In this document: piece by piece, positions 1-7,138 of the stretch
Layout of the letters: each line of letters starts with the position of its first letter
Numbering within the stretch: position 1 is the first letter of the stretch
DNA from: JABISG01 sp963581435
Lineage (GTDB): Bacteria > Planctomycetota > Planctomycetia > Planctomycetales > Planctomycetaceae
Direction: 5' to 3'
NCBI GenBank assembly: GCA_963581435.1
Contig: CAUZOL010000248.1
Coordinates: 1-10,316 of the forward strand
DNA length: 10,316 bases
Made by a program: the position numbers and the translations under genes
Notes under the pieces: generated by a model
The model's input: the letters and a program-made list of their open reading frames with translations, nothing else
What the model was told of the DNA's origin: nothing
Database searches by the model: none

Positions 1-117
1 AATCTGGTGATAAACTGGCTACGCAGCCGCAAGGTTGATAATCTCGCCGCAGCCTTACGCGAAAACGGCTGGAATCCCCAACCACTCTTCGCCATGCTCG
101 GCAAACAGAACCAATGA
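1..117 (+). CDS. C-terminal end of an unrecognised protein (partial)
   Basis: An open frame runs from the first base of the window to a TGA at 115-117, giving 38 residues that begin NLVINWLRSRKVDNL and end AMLGKQNQ. The codon use looks coding (GCC, CTC, CGC, AAC) and the sequence looks like an amphipathic helix followed by a short polar tail. It is the 3' end of a gene that starts outside the window. No family can be recognised from so short a tail, and no function is proposed. Its stop lies 313 bases before the start of the next gene, and the spacing plus promoter-like boxes between them suggest they are not co-transcribed. Confidence 0.6.
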   Translation, partial: NLVINWLRSRKVDNLAAALRENGWNPQPLFAMLGKQNQ

Positions 118-130
118 GCCGCCCTGCCGA

Positions 131-172
131 TTGAGTGTACAACCTGTCAATTCCCATAATTCCCGTTATAGT
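131..172 (+). promoter_or_regulatory. Candidate sigma70-type promoter(s) for the propeller gene
   Basis: Two overlapping pairs of boxes are visible. CTGTCA (144-149) and TATAGT (167-172) are 17 bases apart, matching consensus at 4/6 and 5/6. TTGAGT (131-136) and CATAAT (155-160) are 18 bases apart, also 4/6 and 5/6. Either would give a leader of roughly 250 bases before the start codon at 431. This is pattern matching only; planctomycete promoters are poorly characterised and such boxes occur by chance in AT-richer gaps. Confidence 0.3.
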
Positions 173-418
173 AATGGGGTGGTTTTCGTCATATCTGTGC
201 CATAATGTACTATCAAGTAGTCCGAAACCCCTCTGACGGGTCACGCGGACACTTACCTGGATAGAGTCACGAACAACCGCAACCGGATTTTCGGACGAGT
301 TCTAAGTGATGTCAACTCGCCTTCTGGCGGTTGCCTGCCGTCATGGTGGCGGTCGTTCTGATCGATAACGGCTTTGTGGGTAGTTTGCCAGGACTGAAGT
401 GTCCGGCCAGTATCTCCC

Positions 419-422
419 GGAG
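419..422 (+). promoter_or_regulatory. Ribosome binding site deciding the ATG-431 start
   Basis: GGAG at 419-422 lies 8 bases before ATG at 431, a normal Shine-Dalgarno distance. The alternative in-frame GTG at 422 overlaps this site and has no good ribosome binding site of its own, so ATG 431 is the preferred start. The choice changes the protein by only three residues. Confidence 0.6.
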
Positions 423-430
423 TGATCAAC

Positions 431-3400
431 ATGCGCGGATATCAATCGGATTCGCATCGACGCTGGATGGCCGTCACGGTTCTCGCTGGCGGGTTGCTGG
501 CCTGTTCATTCGCAGGGGCCGACGAAGAGCCGGCAGCTGCGGCAAAAAAAGCCGACGAGAAACCGGCAGCCGCTGAAACGAAGAAGGCTGATAAAAAAGC
601 GGATGACCCGAAAACAAAACCAGAAGTAAAAAAGACTGAAGCCGGCAAAAAGACTAAAGCCGACGCGAAGAAGAAACCGCCGGCTAATCCGCTTTCAAAT
701 CTCATTCGCAACATTTTCGGCGGCAAGAAATCCAACCAGCCAGTCGATGTGCCTGCGGGAGATCTAATTCCCAAAGACGGAACCGACGGCAAGAAGCCCG
801 CCGGCAACGGCGACAAGTCGGCTCGCGATCACATCGACACTCGGGCCCCTTTCGACACGAAGCAAGCCTCAAGGCTTCGCAAAGCGCGAGCGCTGATCAA
901 ATCGGCTCAGTACGAACAAGCCGCCCAATGGCTGCAGCGAGTTCTCGATACCGTGGATGACGAAGAAGACTCGGTGGTCCGGATGGCCAACGGTCAACTC
1001 GAATCAGTCGGTTGGCGGGCCAATCGGCTTCTCGGAAAATTTCCGCCCGCTGCCCTGGAGGGTTACCGCAGGGAACATGGTGATCTTGCGAAGCAGTTGT
1101 TGCTTGAAGCACGCGACTCGGGCAATCCGGCCGGCATCGCGGAAGTGGCAGACAAATACTTTCAGACCGCTGCGGGGCAGGAAGCTGCCAATTTTCTAGG
1201 CACGCAACACATCGACCGCGGCGAATTTGGTCCCGCTGCTCGTCGGTTTCTGCAATTGATTGAAGCCGATGCCCCCATTTCTCACGCACCGCAGTGGCGA
1301 TTGAAAGCGGCCGTTGCTTTTCGTGAAGCAGGAATGGTCGATGGACTCAAGCAACTCAGACGTCAATTGTCAGCTTCTGCTGTGAATTCACTGACCATCG
1401 GTGGCCGCGACGTTCAACCCAATTCCTGGCTCGATGCCCTCGGAGGAATCGCCGAATCCACGCCGCCTCAGCTCGACGAGTGGCGAATGATTTACGGCAG
1501 CCCTCAGCGAACCGGAACCGCGATTGGCGGAGCCCCACTGTTGCTGGAGCGTTGGCAATCTCCGTTGACTTACAACCGGGCAATCGCCGAGCAGGTGAAT
1601 ATCTTAATCGAAGATCTCACCGATCAGAACCGAGCTGCAATTTCCGCCTGGCATCCACTCACCGTCGGCAACAAGGTCATTTTTCGCACGATGCGCGGCG
1701 TGCAGGTGATTGATGCCGACAGTGGCAAAACGTTATGGGAAACCCGCGCAGGAGTCTCGCCCGAACGCCTGCTGACCGGCCAACGATTGCCACAATATGG
1801 CGCACAGGCAATGCAGGTTCAGGTCAAAATTAACAACGGCATCCTGTCGAACTATCGCAACAACTCGGTCGATCAAAACCCGCTGACAAGCCTGCTATTT
1901 CGTGATGGCATTTATGGTGTCCTCAGTAGCCACGAAGACAAATTGTTTGTGATCGAAGATCACGCCGTCATGTCGCAACAACAACCCGGTAATTATTGGG
2001 GATCGCGTCAAAACCAAAACGATGCTTATCAACGCGATTGGTCGAGCAACAAGCTGACGGCTTACAATCTGGAAAGCGGCCGACCACTGTGGGAAATCGG
2101 TGGGAGCGACACCCGAGAGCCAATTCAACTACCGTTGGCCGGCACCTACTTCTTCGGCCCACCAACACCCGATGGCCAGGAACTGTTCGCCGTGGGTGAG
2201 AAAGACAATGAAATTCGGCTGTTCTCTCTCGATCCCAAGACCGGGAAGTCTAAGTGGTCGCAAATGCTGGCCGTTTCCGAGTCGAAGATCGACGAAGATT
2301 TCGGTCGGCGCTGGTGGAACGCGCAGGTCGCTGTCGGAAATGGCGTCATCGTCTGTCCGACCACCGTCGGCTGGTTGGTTGCCATTGATCGAACCAGCCA
2401 CGCCATTCTCTGGGCCTATCGCTATTCTTCCCCAACGAAAAAAAGTAACAGAAACCGGTTCGGCGGACGACAAATCTCTGCCGTCGCCAACAGCACTTTC
2501 GGCCAGCGATGGTGTCCCTCAGCACCGGTGATCGTCGGCAATCGCGTCCTCTACACGCCTGCCGAATACACCGAATTCAACTCGGGGCAAACCGCCATCG
2601 TTTGTCTGAATCTGTCGAACGGAAAACGATTGTGGCAGAAGGCCAAAGGAACGAATCGCTATCTGGCCGGCGTGTTCGATGATCGAGCTGTGATTGTGGG
2701 AACCAACTCCATTTCCGCCATGTCGCTCAAGAACGGGGCGATCGCCTGGAACCGGTCCATCCCCACGCCAGATGGCCATCCATCGGGTTTCGGAGTGGCG
2801 GTCGGCAATCGGTATCACCTGCCGCTTAGCTCGGGACAACTATGGACGGTTGACCTAACCAACGGCAAAGTGGCATCGAAATCGTATTTGGCCGATGGTC
2901 CCAATCGGTTGGGCAATCTGGCCATGCACCGCGGCATGTTGCTGTCGCTGAGCCCAGCGGGACTAACCAGTTTTGAACAGCGCGAAGCGATTGTGGCGGA
3001 AATTCGCCGCCGCAAAGAACGCAATCCGCGCGACCCGTGGGCACTGCTGCGAGAAGCCGACATCCACCTGCTCAACCGCGAATACGAACCGGCCCTGGCG
3101 TTGCTGAAGGCGGTTCCCGCCGATCAGGTCGAACCGAATCAACAACCGCATTACCGCAATCAAATGATTGCATGTCTGACGGAACTCGTTCGTTCAGACT
3201 TTCAGAATCGTGGCCGGGAGTTGGACGAACTGACAAAGTTCGCGCAGCAGCCCGAAGAGAAGTTGCACGCGCGACGTCTTGCCGCCGAACAACTCGAATC
3301 GCTGAAACAGCACAAAGCCGCGTTTGCCATTTACAGTGCACTGGCTGCCAACGAGAGTCGGCAATCGGTGAAACGGACCGGCAACCCCAAGGTTGCGTTG

Positions 3401-5305
3401 CCGTTGGATCGCTGGATTGCCGGCCGTATGAGCGATTTGTGGTCACAAATGGATGTGGACTCCCGCCGCGAATCGGGCGGAACAATCGCCGCCGCAGCGC
3501 AAACTCTCGGCGACAATCCCGCTGCACTCGAACGATTCATCTCGCTGTACGATTTTCATCCGCAGGCACTCGTGGCCCGGCAGAAATTGGCGGAACTGTA
3601 TTCCCAACGTGGGGAGTTGTCCAACGCGCAGGATCATTTGATGCACCTATCGCGTTCGGCCGATGAAAAAGTCGCCGCCAATTCGCTATACACCCTGGCT
3701 CGGTTGATGGATAACCAAAAACTGACAACCGACGCACATTTCTACTATCAGCAACTGAGCGATCGTCATGCCGACGTCGAAGTGGCCGAGGGAACGACGG
3801 CCCGCGCGCTATACGAAAAGCTGATGGCAGGCGGCCTCCGAAAAACAACCGAAAATGCTGGTCGCCTCAGTTGGGGTGATTACGATTTGAAGATCGAGCG
3901 AACCGGCGCAAGCTACTCCTCGTCTCGGAAGAAGGAACTCAAGAGCGGCAGCTTTCGGATGCCCTACTTCCGGCAGTTCCGCTTCGAGATCGACGCGCAG
4001 CAGAAGCTTTCCATCATCAAGCTGGACGATGGAAAACTGCACTGGCTGGTTCCTTTGCGGGGCAAGTCGCGTTCGTCGCAAAGTTACGCGGTGGCGAAAG
4101 CCGTCGGGCATAAACTGTTCGTTCTTTACCGCGACGTCCTGCATTGTCTCTCGCCAGTCGAGCGAAAGGTGCTATGGACACAGATGCTCGAAACACGCGG
4201 GCAGGCAAGTGGATACTATTATTCTCCCAACCGGCAAACTGCCCGACCCATGCAGTCGGGCCAGAGCATTCTTTCCGGTCAGGCTCTCCTGCAACGCAAT
4301 TCGCAAACCGGCATGCTGGCCGTCGCCAATTCCAATTATGTCTGCGTCTACGGGCGGCGGAAATTCACCGTACTGGATGCGGCCACCGGCGACATCCGTT
4401 GGACGCGCGGCCACGTTCCCGCCTACACCAAGCTGGTCGGCAACGAAGACGTCCTCTATATGGTGCCGAAGAACCGTAACGATGCAGTCGCATTTCGTGC
4501 GGCCGATGGAAAACCAATCACCGTAGAGAACGTCGGCGGTTTGATGGCTAAGGCGATTCGCATTTCCGAGCGGGGATTGGTGTTGGTCGAATCGCGATCC
4601 GGCTCGAGTATTCTCGGGCTTTCGTCTTCCTCTTCGACTGTCGTTCACCAATTCGACCCGCTGACGAAGAAGGACCATTGGAAACACGGTTTCCCCAACG
4701 GTGCCTATTTCACCCTCATCGATGGCGACTTTCTGGCCGCCCTTCGCAAGGACGGCACCTTCGCCTTGCTCGACCTCGAAAACGGCCGGCTCACCGAATT
4801 GGGTAAGCTGGACGACAGTGAACTGAAGTCCCGTTCGGGAGTGTATGTCATCGCCGACCGCGACAATGTCTACCTGTTGTCCAACAAAACAACGCGATCG
4901 GGAAGTTATTACTCGTTGGGGCTGCCGTTCGTTCGCGTGAACGGAACCGTCTTCGCATTCGATCGCAGGAACGGTAAACGGCTTTGGAAACAGACGGTAG
5001 CCAATCAGAATCTGGTCATCTCACAGTTCGACCATTCTCCCGTGATGACCTTCGCCATGCGGACCCACGTTCGCAAAGGCCAGCTGAGTTATTGGTCGCT
5101 TGGCGTCGTTGCCATCGACAAGAAGACGGGGCGCAAACTCATCGACACCAAGTCCCCGTTCAATTCCAGCTTCCAGTCCGTCGATGTCAATCTGGCCGAT
5201 CGTTACATCGAGTTGCGATCATACAACAGCCGCATTCGACTGATCGCAACCGATCGCAAGACCGCCAAGGTCACCACTCCCGCGAAGGCGACACAGGCCA
5301 ACTGA
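431..5305 (+). CDS. Exported dual PQQ-like beta-propeller / TPR protein
   Basis: Protein of 1624 residues with no recognised specific name. Residues 1-30 form an export signal: Arg10-Arg11, a hydrophobic core, then either a signal peptidase I site (AGA|D at 30/31) or a loose lipobox (LLAC, Cys25). Residues about 31-140 are a Lys/Ala/Pro/Glu-rich, probably disordered linker. About 145-340 is helical and TPR-like. About 375-830 carries PQQ-like blade motifs of the form 'D..tG...W', with Trp at 436, 554, 609, 661, 735 and 773 and a seventh motif near 810. About 850-1120 is a second TPR-like stretch. About 1190-1610 is a second propeller, with blade Trp at 1205, 1249, 1324, 1417 and 1519. Such blades are shared by BamB and quinoprotein dehydrogenases, but no quinoprotein catalytic features were recognised, so a binding or scaffold role outside the cytoplasm is inferred. 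The protein is far larger than BamB (about 390 residues). It appears monocistronic. Confidence 0.9.
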   Translation: MRGYQSDSHRRWMAVTVLAGGLLACSFAGADEEPAAAAKKADEKPAAAETKKADKKADDPKTKPEVKKTEAGKKTKADAKKKPPANPLSNLIRNIFGGKKSNQPVDVPAGDLIPKDGTDGKKPAGNGDKSARDHIDTRAPFDTKQASRLRKARALIKSAQYEQAAQWLQRVLDTVDDEEDSVVRMANGQLESVGWRANRLLGKFPPAALEGYRREHGDLAKQLLLEARDSGNPAGIAEVADKYFQTAAGQEAANFLGTQHIDRGEFGPAARRFLQLIEADAPISHAPQWRLKAAVAFREAGMVDGLKQLRRQLSASAVNSLTIGGRDVQPNSWLDALGGIAESTPPQLDEWRMIYGSPQRTGTAIGGAPLLLERWQSPLTYNRAIAEQVNILIEDLTDQNRAAISAWHPLTVGNKVIFRTMRGVQVIDADSGKTLWETRAGVSPERLLTGQRLPQYGAQAMQVQVKINNGILSNYRNNSVDQNPLTSLLFRDGIYGVLSSHEDKLFVIEDHAVMSQQQPGNYWGSRQNQNDAYQRDWSSNKLTAYNLESGRPLWEIGGSDTREPIQLPLAGTYFFGPPTPDGQELFAVGEKDNEIRLFSLDPKTGKSKWSQMLAVSESKIDEDFGRRWWNAQVAVGNGVIVCPTTVGWLVAIDRTSHAILWAYRYSSPTKKSNRNRFGGRQISAVANSTFGQRWCPSAPVIVGNRVLYTPAEYTEFNSGQTAIVCLNLSNGKRLWQKAKGTNRYLAGVFDDRAVIVGTNSISAMSLKNGAIAWNRSIPTPDGHPSGFGVAVGNRYHLPLSSGQLWTVDLTNGKVASKSYLADGPNRLGNLAMHRGMLLSLSPAGLTSFEQREAIVAEIRRRKERNPRDPWALLREADIHLLNREYEPALALLKAVPADQVEPNQQPHYRNQMIACLTELVRSDFQNRGRELDELTKFAQQPEEKLHARRLAAEQLESLKQHKAAFAIYSALAANESRQSVKRTGNPKVALPLDRWIAGRMSDLWSQMDVDSRRESGGTIAAAAQTLGDNPAALERFISLYDFHPQALVARQKLAELYSQRGELSNAQDHLMHLSRSADEKVAANSLYTLARLMDNQKLTTDAHFYYQQLSDRHADVEVAEGTTARALYEKLMAGGLRKTTENAGRLSWGDYDLKIERTGASYSSSRKKELKSGSFRMPYFRQFRFEIDAQQKLSIIKLDDGKLHWLVPLRGKSRSSQSYAVAKAVGHKLFVLYRDVLHCLSPVERKVLWTQMLETRGQASGYYYSPNRQTARPMQSGQSILSGQALLQRNSQTGMLAVANSNYVCVYGRRKFTVLDAATGDIRWTRGHVPAYTKLVGNEDVLYMVPKNRNDAVAFRAADGKPITVENVGGLMAKAIRISERGLVLVESRSGSSILGLSSSSSTVVHQFDPLTKKDHWKHGFPNGAYFTLIDGDFLAALRKDGTFALLDLENGRLTELGKLDDSELKSRSGVYVIADRDNVYLLSNKTTRSGSYYSLGLPFVRVNGTVFAFDRRNGKRLWKQTVANQNLVISQFDHSPVMTFAMRTHVRKGQLSYWSLGVVAIDKKTGRKLIDTKSPFNSSFQSVDVNLADRYIELRSYNSRIRLIATDRKTAKVTTPAKATQAN

Positions 5306-5589
5306 CAATCTGTGATCGCTCTGCGTTTTTCATCGGCGCAAATACCAGCCCGCAGCGCAAGCGAGGGCTTAAGCCGACATTGTGGCCGACCAACCCTCGC
5401 TTGCGCTGCGGGCTGGTTTCTCATTGTCCGTGCTTGTCTTTCGTCTGCCAATTTAAAAAACTGGGCGGGTCTGTGGCTCTTGCCGCGACAATGTGCGAAG
5501 CGGTTGATACGATATTTCCACCGAGCCGTTTGACGTCTCACCGCCACAACCTCGCACAGCCACCTCAGGAAGCACACCAAAGGCCGACG
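5306..5589. other. Intergenic region before the molybdenum hydroxylase operon
   Basis: This 284-base gap contains the 24-bp inverted repeat and then about 170 bases that should hold the operon promoter. The best pair seen is GCGACA (5485-5490) and TACGAT (5508-5513), 17 bases apart, each only 4/6 to consensus, so it is weak. The frame of the downstream FAD gene happens to stay open back through this gap and into the propeller gene. That is an accident of a GC-rich sequence and not coding: protein similarity begins only at the ATG at 5590. Confidence 0.4.
5344..5417. repeat. 24-bp inverted repeat, planctomycete-type intergenic palindrome
   Basis: The arm at 5344-5367 is perfectly complementary to 5394-5417 (24 of 24 bases, core GCAGCGCAAGCGAGGG), with a 26-base spacer that itself contains the 10-base palindrome GGCTTAAGCC (5366-5375, overlapping the left arm by two bases). 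It starts 39 bases after the propeller gene's stop. I associate this core with high-copy intergenic repeats in planctomycete genomes, from memory and not searched. It could fold as a strong RNA hairpin and help end or protect the upstream transcript, but no T-tract follows it, so it is not called a standard intrinsic terminator. Confidence 0.8.
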
Positions 5590-6471
5590 ATGCACGACTT
5601 TGAGTACGAAGCCCCCGGGTCGCTCGACAATGCGATACAACTGCTCGCAAAACATAACGGATCGGCCAAACCGCTCGCTGGCGGAACCGATCTGATCGAT
5701 CACATCCGCACGCGGCGGGCCACGCCCGATATCGTTGTCGATATCAAACAAGTTCCCGAGCTGAATGCGCTGGAAGTGACGGCAGACGGTTTACGGTTGG
5801 GAGCCGCCGTTCCCTGTTACCGGATTTACGAAAACGAAACGATCGCCGCCGACTACACCGCCCTTGCCGACAGTTGCCGAATTATCGGCGGCATTCAAGT
5901 TCAAAGCCGCGCCAGCGTCGGCGGGAATTTATGTAACTCCGGCCCGGCAGCCGATTCGATTCCGGCGCTTATCGCGCTTGGCGCGACCGCCGTCATCGCC
6001 GGACCAAACAGCGCGCGCGATGTCCCCGTCGAAGACTTCTGCACTGCACCGGGGCAGAACGTTCTCCAACCGGGCGAATTGCTTGTCGAATTGAAATTCC
6101 CGCCGCGACCGCCCCGCAGCGGTTCGCATTACCGCAGGTTTATCCCCCGCAACGAAATGGACATCGCCGTCGTTGGCGTGGGAGCAGCGGTGGAGTTGGA
6201 CGAAAAATGCGAAACATTCGTCTCGGCCCGCATTGCATTGGCCGCCGTCGCGCCGACGCCGCTCTTCGTCGCAGACGTTGGCAACCAACTGGCCGGCCAA
6301 CCGGTGAATGACGACTCGTTCAAACAAGCCGCCCAAACCGCCCGCGACAGCATCAGCCCCATCGACGACATGCGCGGCACCAAAGAATTCCGCCTGCACC
6401 TGACCGCCGTGCTGACCGAACGGGTATTGAAGATGGCTGTGGAACGAGCAAAGGCGAAAAATGCTTCCTGA
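5590..6471 (+). CDS. Molybdenum hydroxylase FAD-binding subunit (XdhB/CoxM family)
   Basis: Medium subunit of a three-subunit xanthine dehydrogenase/CO dehydrogenase-type enzyme; it takes electrons from the [2Fe-2S] subunit and passes them to NAD+ or another acceptor through FAD. The 293-residue length fits the family. The N-terminal FAD-binding domain shows both flavin motifs: AGGTDL at residues 30-35 and SVGGN at 109-113, followed by CNSGPAADSIPAL. The C-terminal part, from about residue 175, fits the CO_deh_flav_C domain. No extra Cys-rich insert for a [4Fe-4S] cluster is seen, unlike 4-hydroxybenzoyl-CoA reductase beta. ATG 5590 was chosen because family similarity starts there (MHDFEYEAPGSLDNA) and AAAGG at 5579-5583 lies 6 bases upstream. 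It is the first gene of the operon, separated from the next by a repeat-filled 181-base gap. Confidence 0.93.
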   Translation: MHDFEYEAPGSLDNAIQLLAKHNGSAKPLAGGTDLIDHIRTRRATPDIVVDIKQVPELNALEVTADGLRLGAAVPCYRIYENETIAADYTALADSCRIIGGIQVQSRASVGGNLCNSGPAADSIPALIALGATAVIAGPNSARDVPVEDFCTAPGQNVLQPGELLVELKFPPRPPRSGSHYRRFIPRNEMDIAVVGVGAAVELDEKCETFVSARIALAAVAPTPLFVADVGNQLAGQPVNDDSFKQAAQTARDSISPIDDMRGTKEFRLHLTAVLTERVLKMAVERAKAKNAS

Positions 6472-6481
6472 GATTTGTTAC

Positions 6482-6509
6482 GGGTTCCCAGGCGCCGGCT
6501 TGGGAACCC
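6482..6509. repeat. Hairpin with GGGTTCCCA/TGGGAACCC arms
   Basis: GGGTTCCCA at 6482-6490 is the perfect reverse complement of TGGGAACCC at 6501-6509. The stem can extend inward by a G-U and two G-C pairs, leaving a 4-base loop. It begins 11 bases after the FAD gene's stop. No T-tract follows. It may stabilise the 3' end of the FAD-subunit message or attenuate read-through; that role is inference. Confidence 0.7.
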
Positions 6510-6515
6510 AGATCA

Positions 6516-6566
6516 GCGAAGCTCTGCTTCGCACCGATACCACCGACGTGCGAAGCAGAGCTTCGC
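6516..6566. repeat. Nested double palindrome (19-bp arms)
   Basis: The arm GCGAAGCTCTGCTTCGCAC at 6516-6534 is perfectly complementary to 6548-6566, with a 13-base spacer. Each arm is itself a hairpin: GCGAAGC-TCT-GCTTCGC (6516-6532) and GCGAAGC-AGA-GCTTCGC (6550-6566). The RNA or single-stranded DNA can therefore fold either as one long stem or as two short ones. This is the architecture of a repeat-type mobile palindrome rather than of a simple terminator. Confidence 0.75.
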
Positions 6567-6592
6567 GGCCCTCTTGCAATATGCAAAATCTG

Positions 6593-6618
6593 CGTCCCCA
6601 AGCTGGAGCTTGAGAACG
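6593..6618. repeat. Degenerate CAAGCT-GG-AGCTTG hairpin
   Basis: CAAGCT at 6599-6604 pairs with AGCTTG at 6607-6612 around GG. Further pairs flank it with two mismatches (C6598/A6613 and C6596/A6615). It looks like a decayed relative of the hairpin at 6482-6509, whose TTCCCA..TGGGAA arms are intact. It ends 34 bases before the Fe-S subunit's start codon. Confidence 0.55.
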
Positions 6619-6652
6619 AGTCGTAATGATTCCATCGGAATGAGTTCAAAGA

Positions 6653-7138
6653 ATGGCCAAGAAACGCATCGTAGAAACCACCATCAACGGGCAGGTCGCG
6701 GAGTTCCTCTGTGAACCGCGGCAGACGTTGCTCGAAGTGTTGCGCGACGTACTCGATTTGACCGGCACGAAAGAGGGCTGCTCCAACGGCAACTGCGGTG
6801 CCTGTACCGTGCTATTGAACGGCCGTCCGGTCGATAGTTGTCTGGTGCTTGCCGTCGAAGCCGCAGGCGCTGCCATCGAGACCATCGAAGGCATTGCGCC
6901 GGCCGAGGGACTCGATCCGATTCAGAACGCCTTTCTGGAAGAAGCCGCGCTACAGTGCGGCATCTGCACGCCGGGATTCATCGTCTCGGCCAAGGCGCTG
7001 TTGGCCGAAAATCCAACACCCACCGAAGACGAAATTCGCTTCTATCTTGCCGGCAATCTCTGTCGCTGCACCGGATACGATAAAATTGTCCGCGCCGTGC
7101 AGGCTGCTGCCGAGTCGCGACAGGAGGTCAAGGTCTAA
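6653..7138 (+). CDS. Molybdenum hydroxylase [2Fe-2S] subunit (XdhC/CoxS family)
   Basis: Small iron-sulfur subunit of 161 residues, the usual length, carrying electrons from the Mo centre to FAD. Both cluster sites are complete: the plant-ferredoxin-type N-terminal cluster with Cys43, Cys48, Cys51 and Cys63 (EGCSNGNCGACTV), and the C-terminal helical cluster with Cys102, Cys105, Cys137 and Cys139 (QCGICTPG and LCRCTGY). No signal peptide is present, so it should act in the cytoplasm. Its ATG at 6653 has only a weak ribosome binding site (AAAG just upstream), in contrast to the next gene. Its TAA stop shares one base with the ATG of the Mo subunit (TAATG), which implies translational coupling. 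The name XdhC is used here in the sense of the small subunit, not the maturation factor of the same name. Confidence 0.95.
   Translation: MAKKRIVETTINGQVAEFLCEPRQTLLEVLRDVLDLTGTKEGCSNGNCGACTVLLNGRPVDSCLVLAVEAAGAAIETIEGIAPAEGLDPIQNAFLEEAALQCGICTPGFIVSAKALLAENPTPTEDEIRFYLAGNLCRCTGYDKIVRAVQAAAESRQEVKV
7122..7127 (+). promoter_or_regulatory. Strong Shine-Dalgarno for the Mo subunit
   Basis: AGGAGG at 7122-7127 lies inside the end of the Fe-S subunit gene, 10 bases before the ATG at 7138. It is the strongest ribosome binding site seen in the window and supports that start together with the TAATG overlap. Confidence 0.7.

Larger units (their letters stand above)
118..430. other. Intergenic leader region without a gene
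   Basis: This 313-base gap holds no convincing ORF. It is AT-richer at its left end, where the promoter-like boxes lie. A second CATAAT box at 201-206 has no good -35 partner. Weak nested dyads occur further right: CAACCGC at 274-280 can pair with GCGGTTG at 327-333, and inside it CGAGT at 296-300 can pair with ACTCG at 315-319. These could fold the untranslated leader of the propeller gene, but the stems are short and interrupted and no known riboswitch is recognised. No terminator with a T-tract was seen after the stop at 117. Confidence 0.4.
6472..6652. repeat. Cluster of palindromic elements inside the operon
   Basis: The 181-base gap between the FAD and Fe-S genes is mostly palindromic sequence. 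In order: a hairpin at 6482-6509, a double palindrome at 6516-6566, a small dyad TTGCA/TGCAA at 6574-6586, and a degenerate hairpin around 6593-6618. The first and last resemble the GTTCCCAAGCT..AGCTTGGGAAC repeats that I recall in planctomycetes and cyanobacteria. No ORF of note lies here. The gap interrupts what would otherwise be a tight operon. Confidence 0.7.

Noticed and set aside
331..576. 81-codon + strand open frame overlapping the start of the propeller gene
   Set aside because: It overlaps the signal-peptide coding region in another frame and its translation ends as an Arg-rich shadow. The frame beginning at 431 is clearly the coding one.
4172..4687. 171-codon - strand open frame within the propeller gene
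   Set aside because: Shadow of the coding frame; no domain pattern and no upstream signals.
431..5305. Annotation as BamB or as a PQQ-dependent alcohol dehydrogenase
   Set aside because: The blade motif is shared, but the chain is over four times the length of BamB, has two propellers and TPR-like regions, and no quinoprotein catalytic features were recognised.
5344..5417. CRISPR repeat or standard intrinsic terminator
   Set aside because: There is a single inverted pair with no spaced direct repeats, and no T-tract follows the hairpin.
4984..5589. In-frame upstream extension of the FAD subunit gene, overlapping the propeller gene
   Set aside because: The frame is open by chance. It crosses the 24-bp inverted repeat and shows no family resemblance; the FAD-domain sequence begins exactly at ATG 5590.
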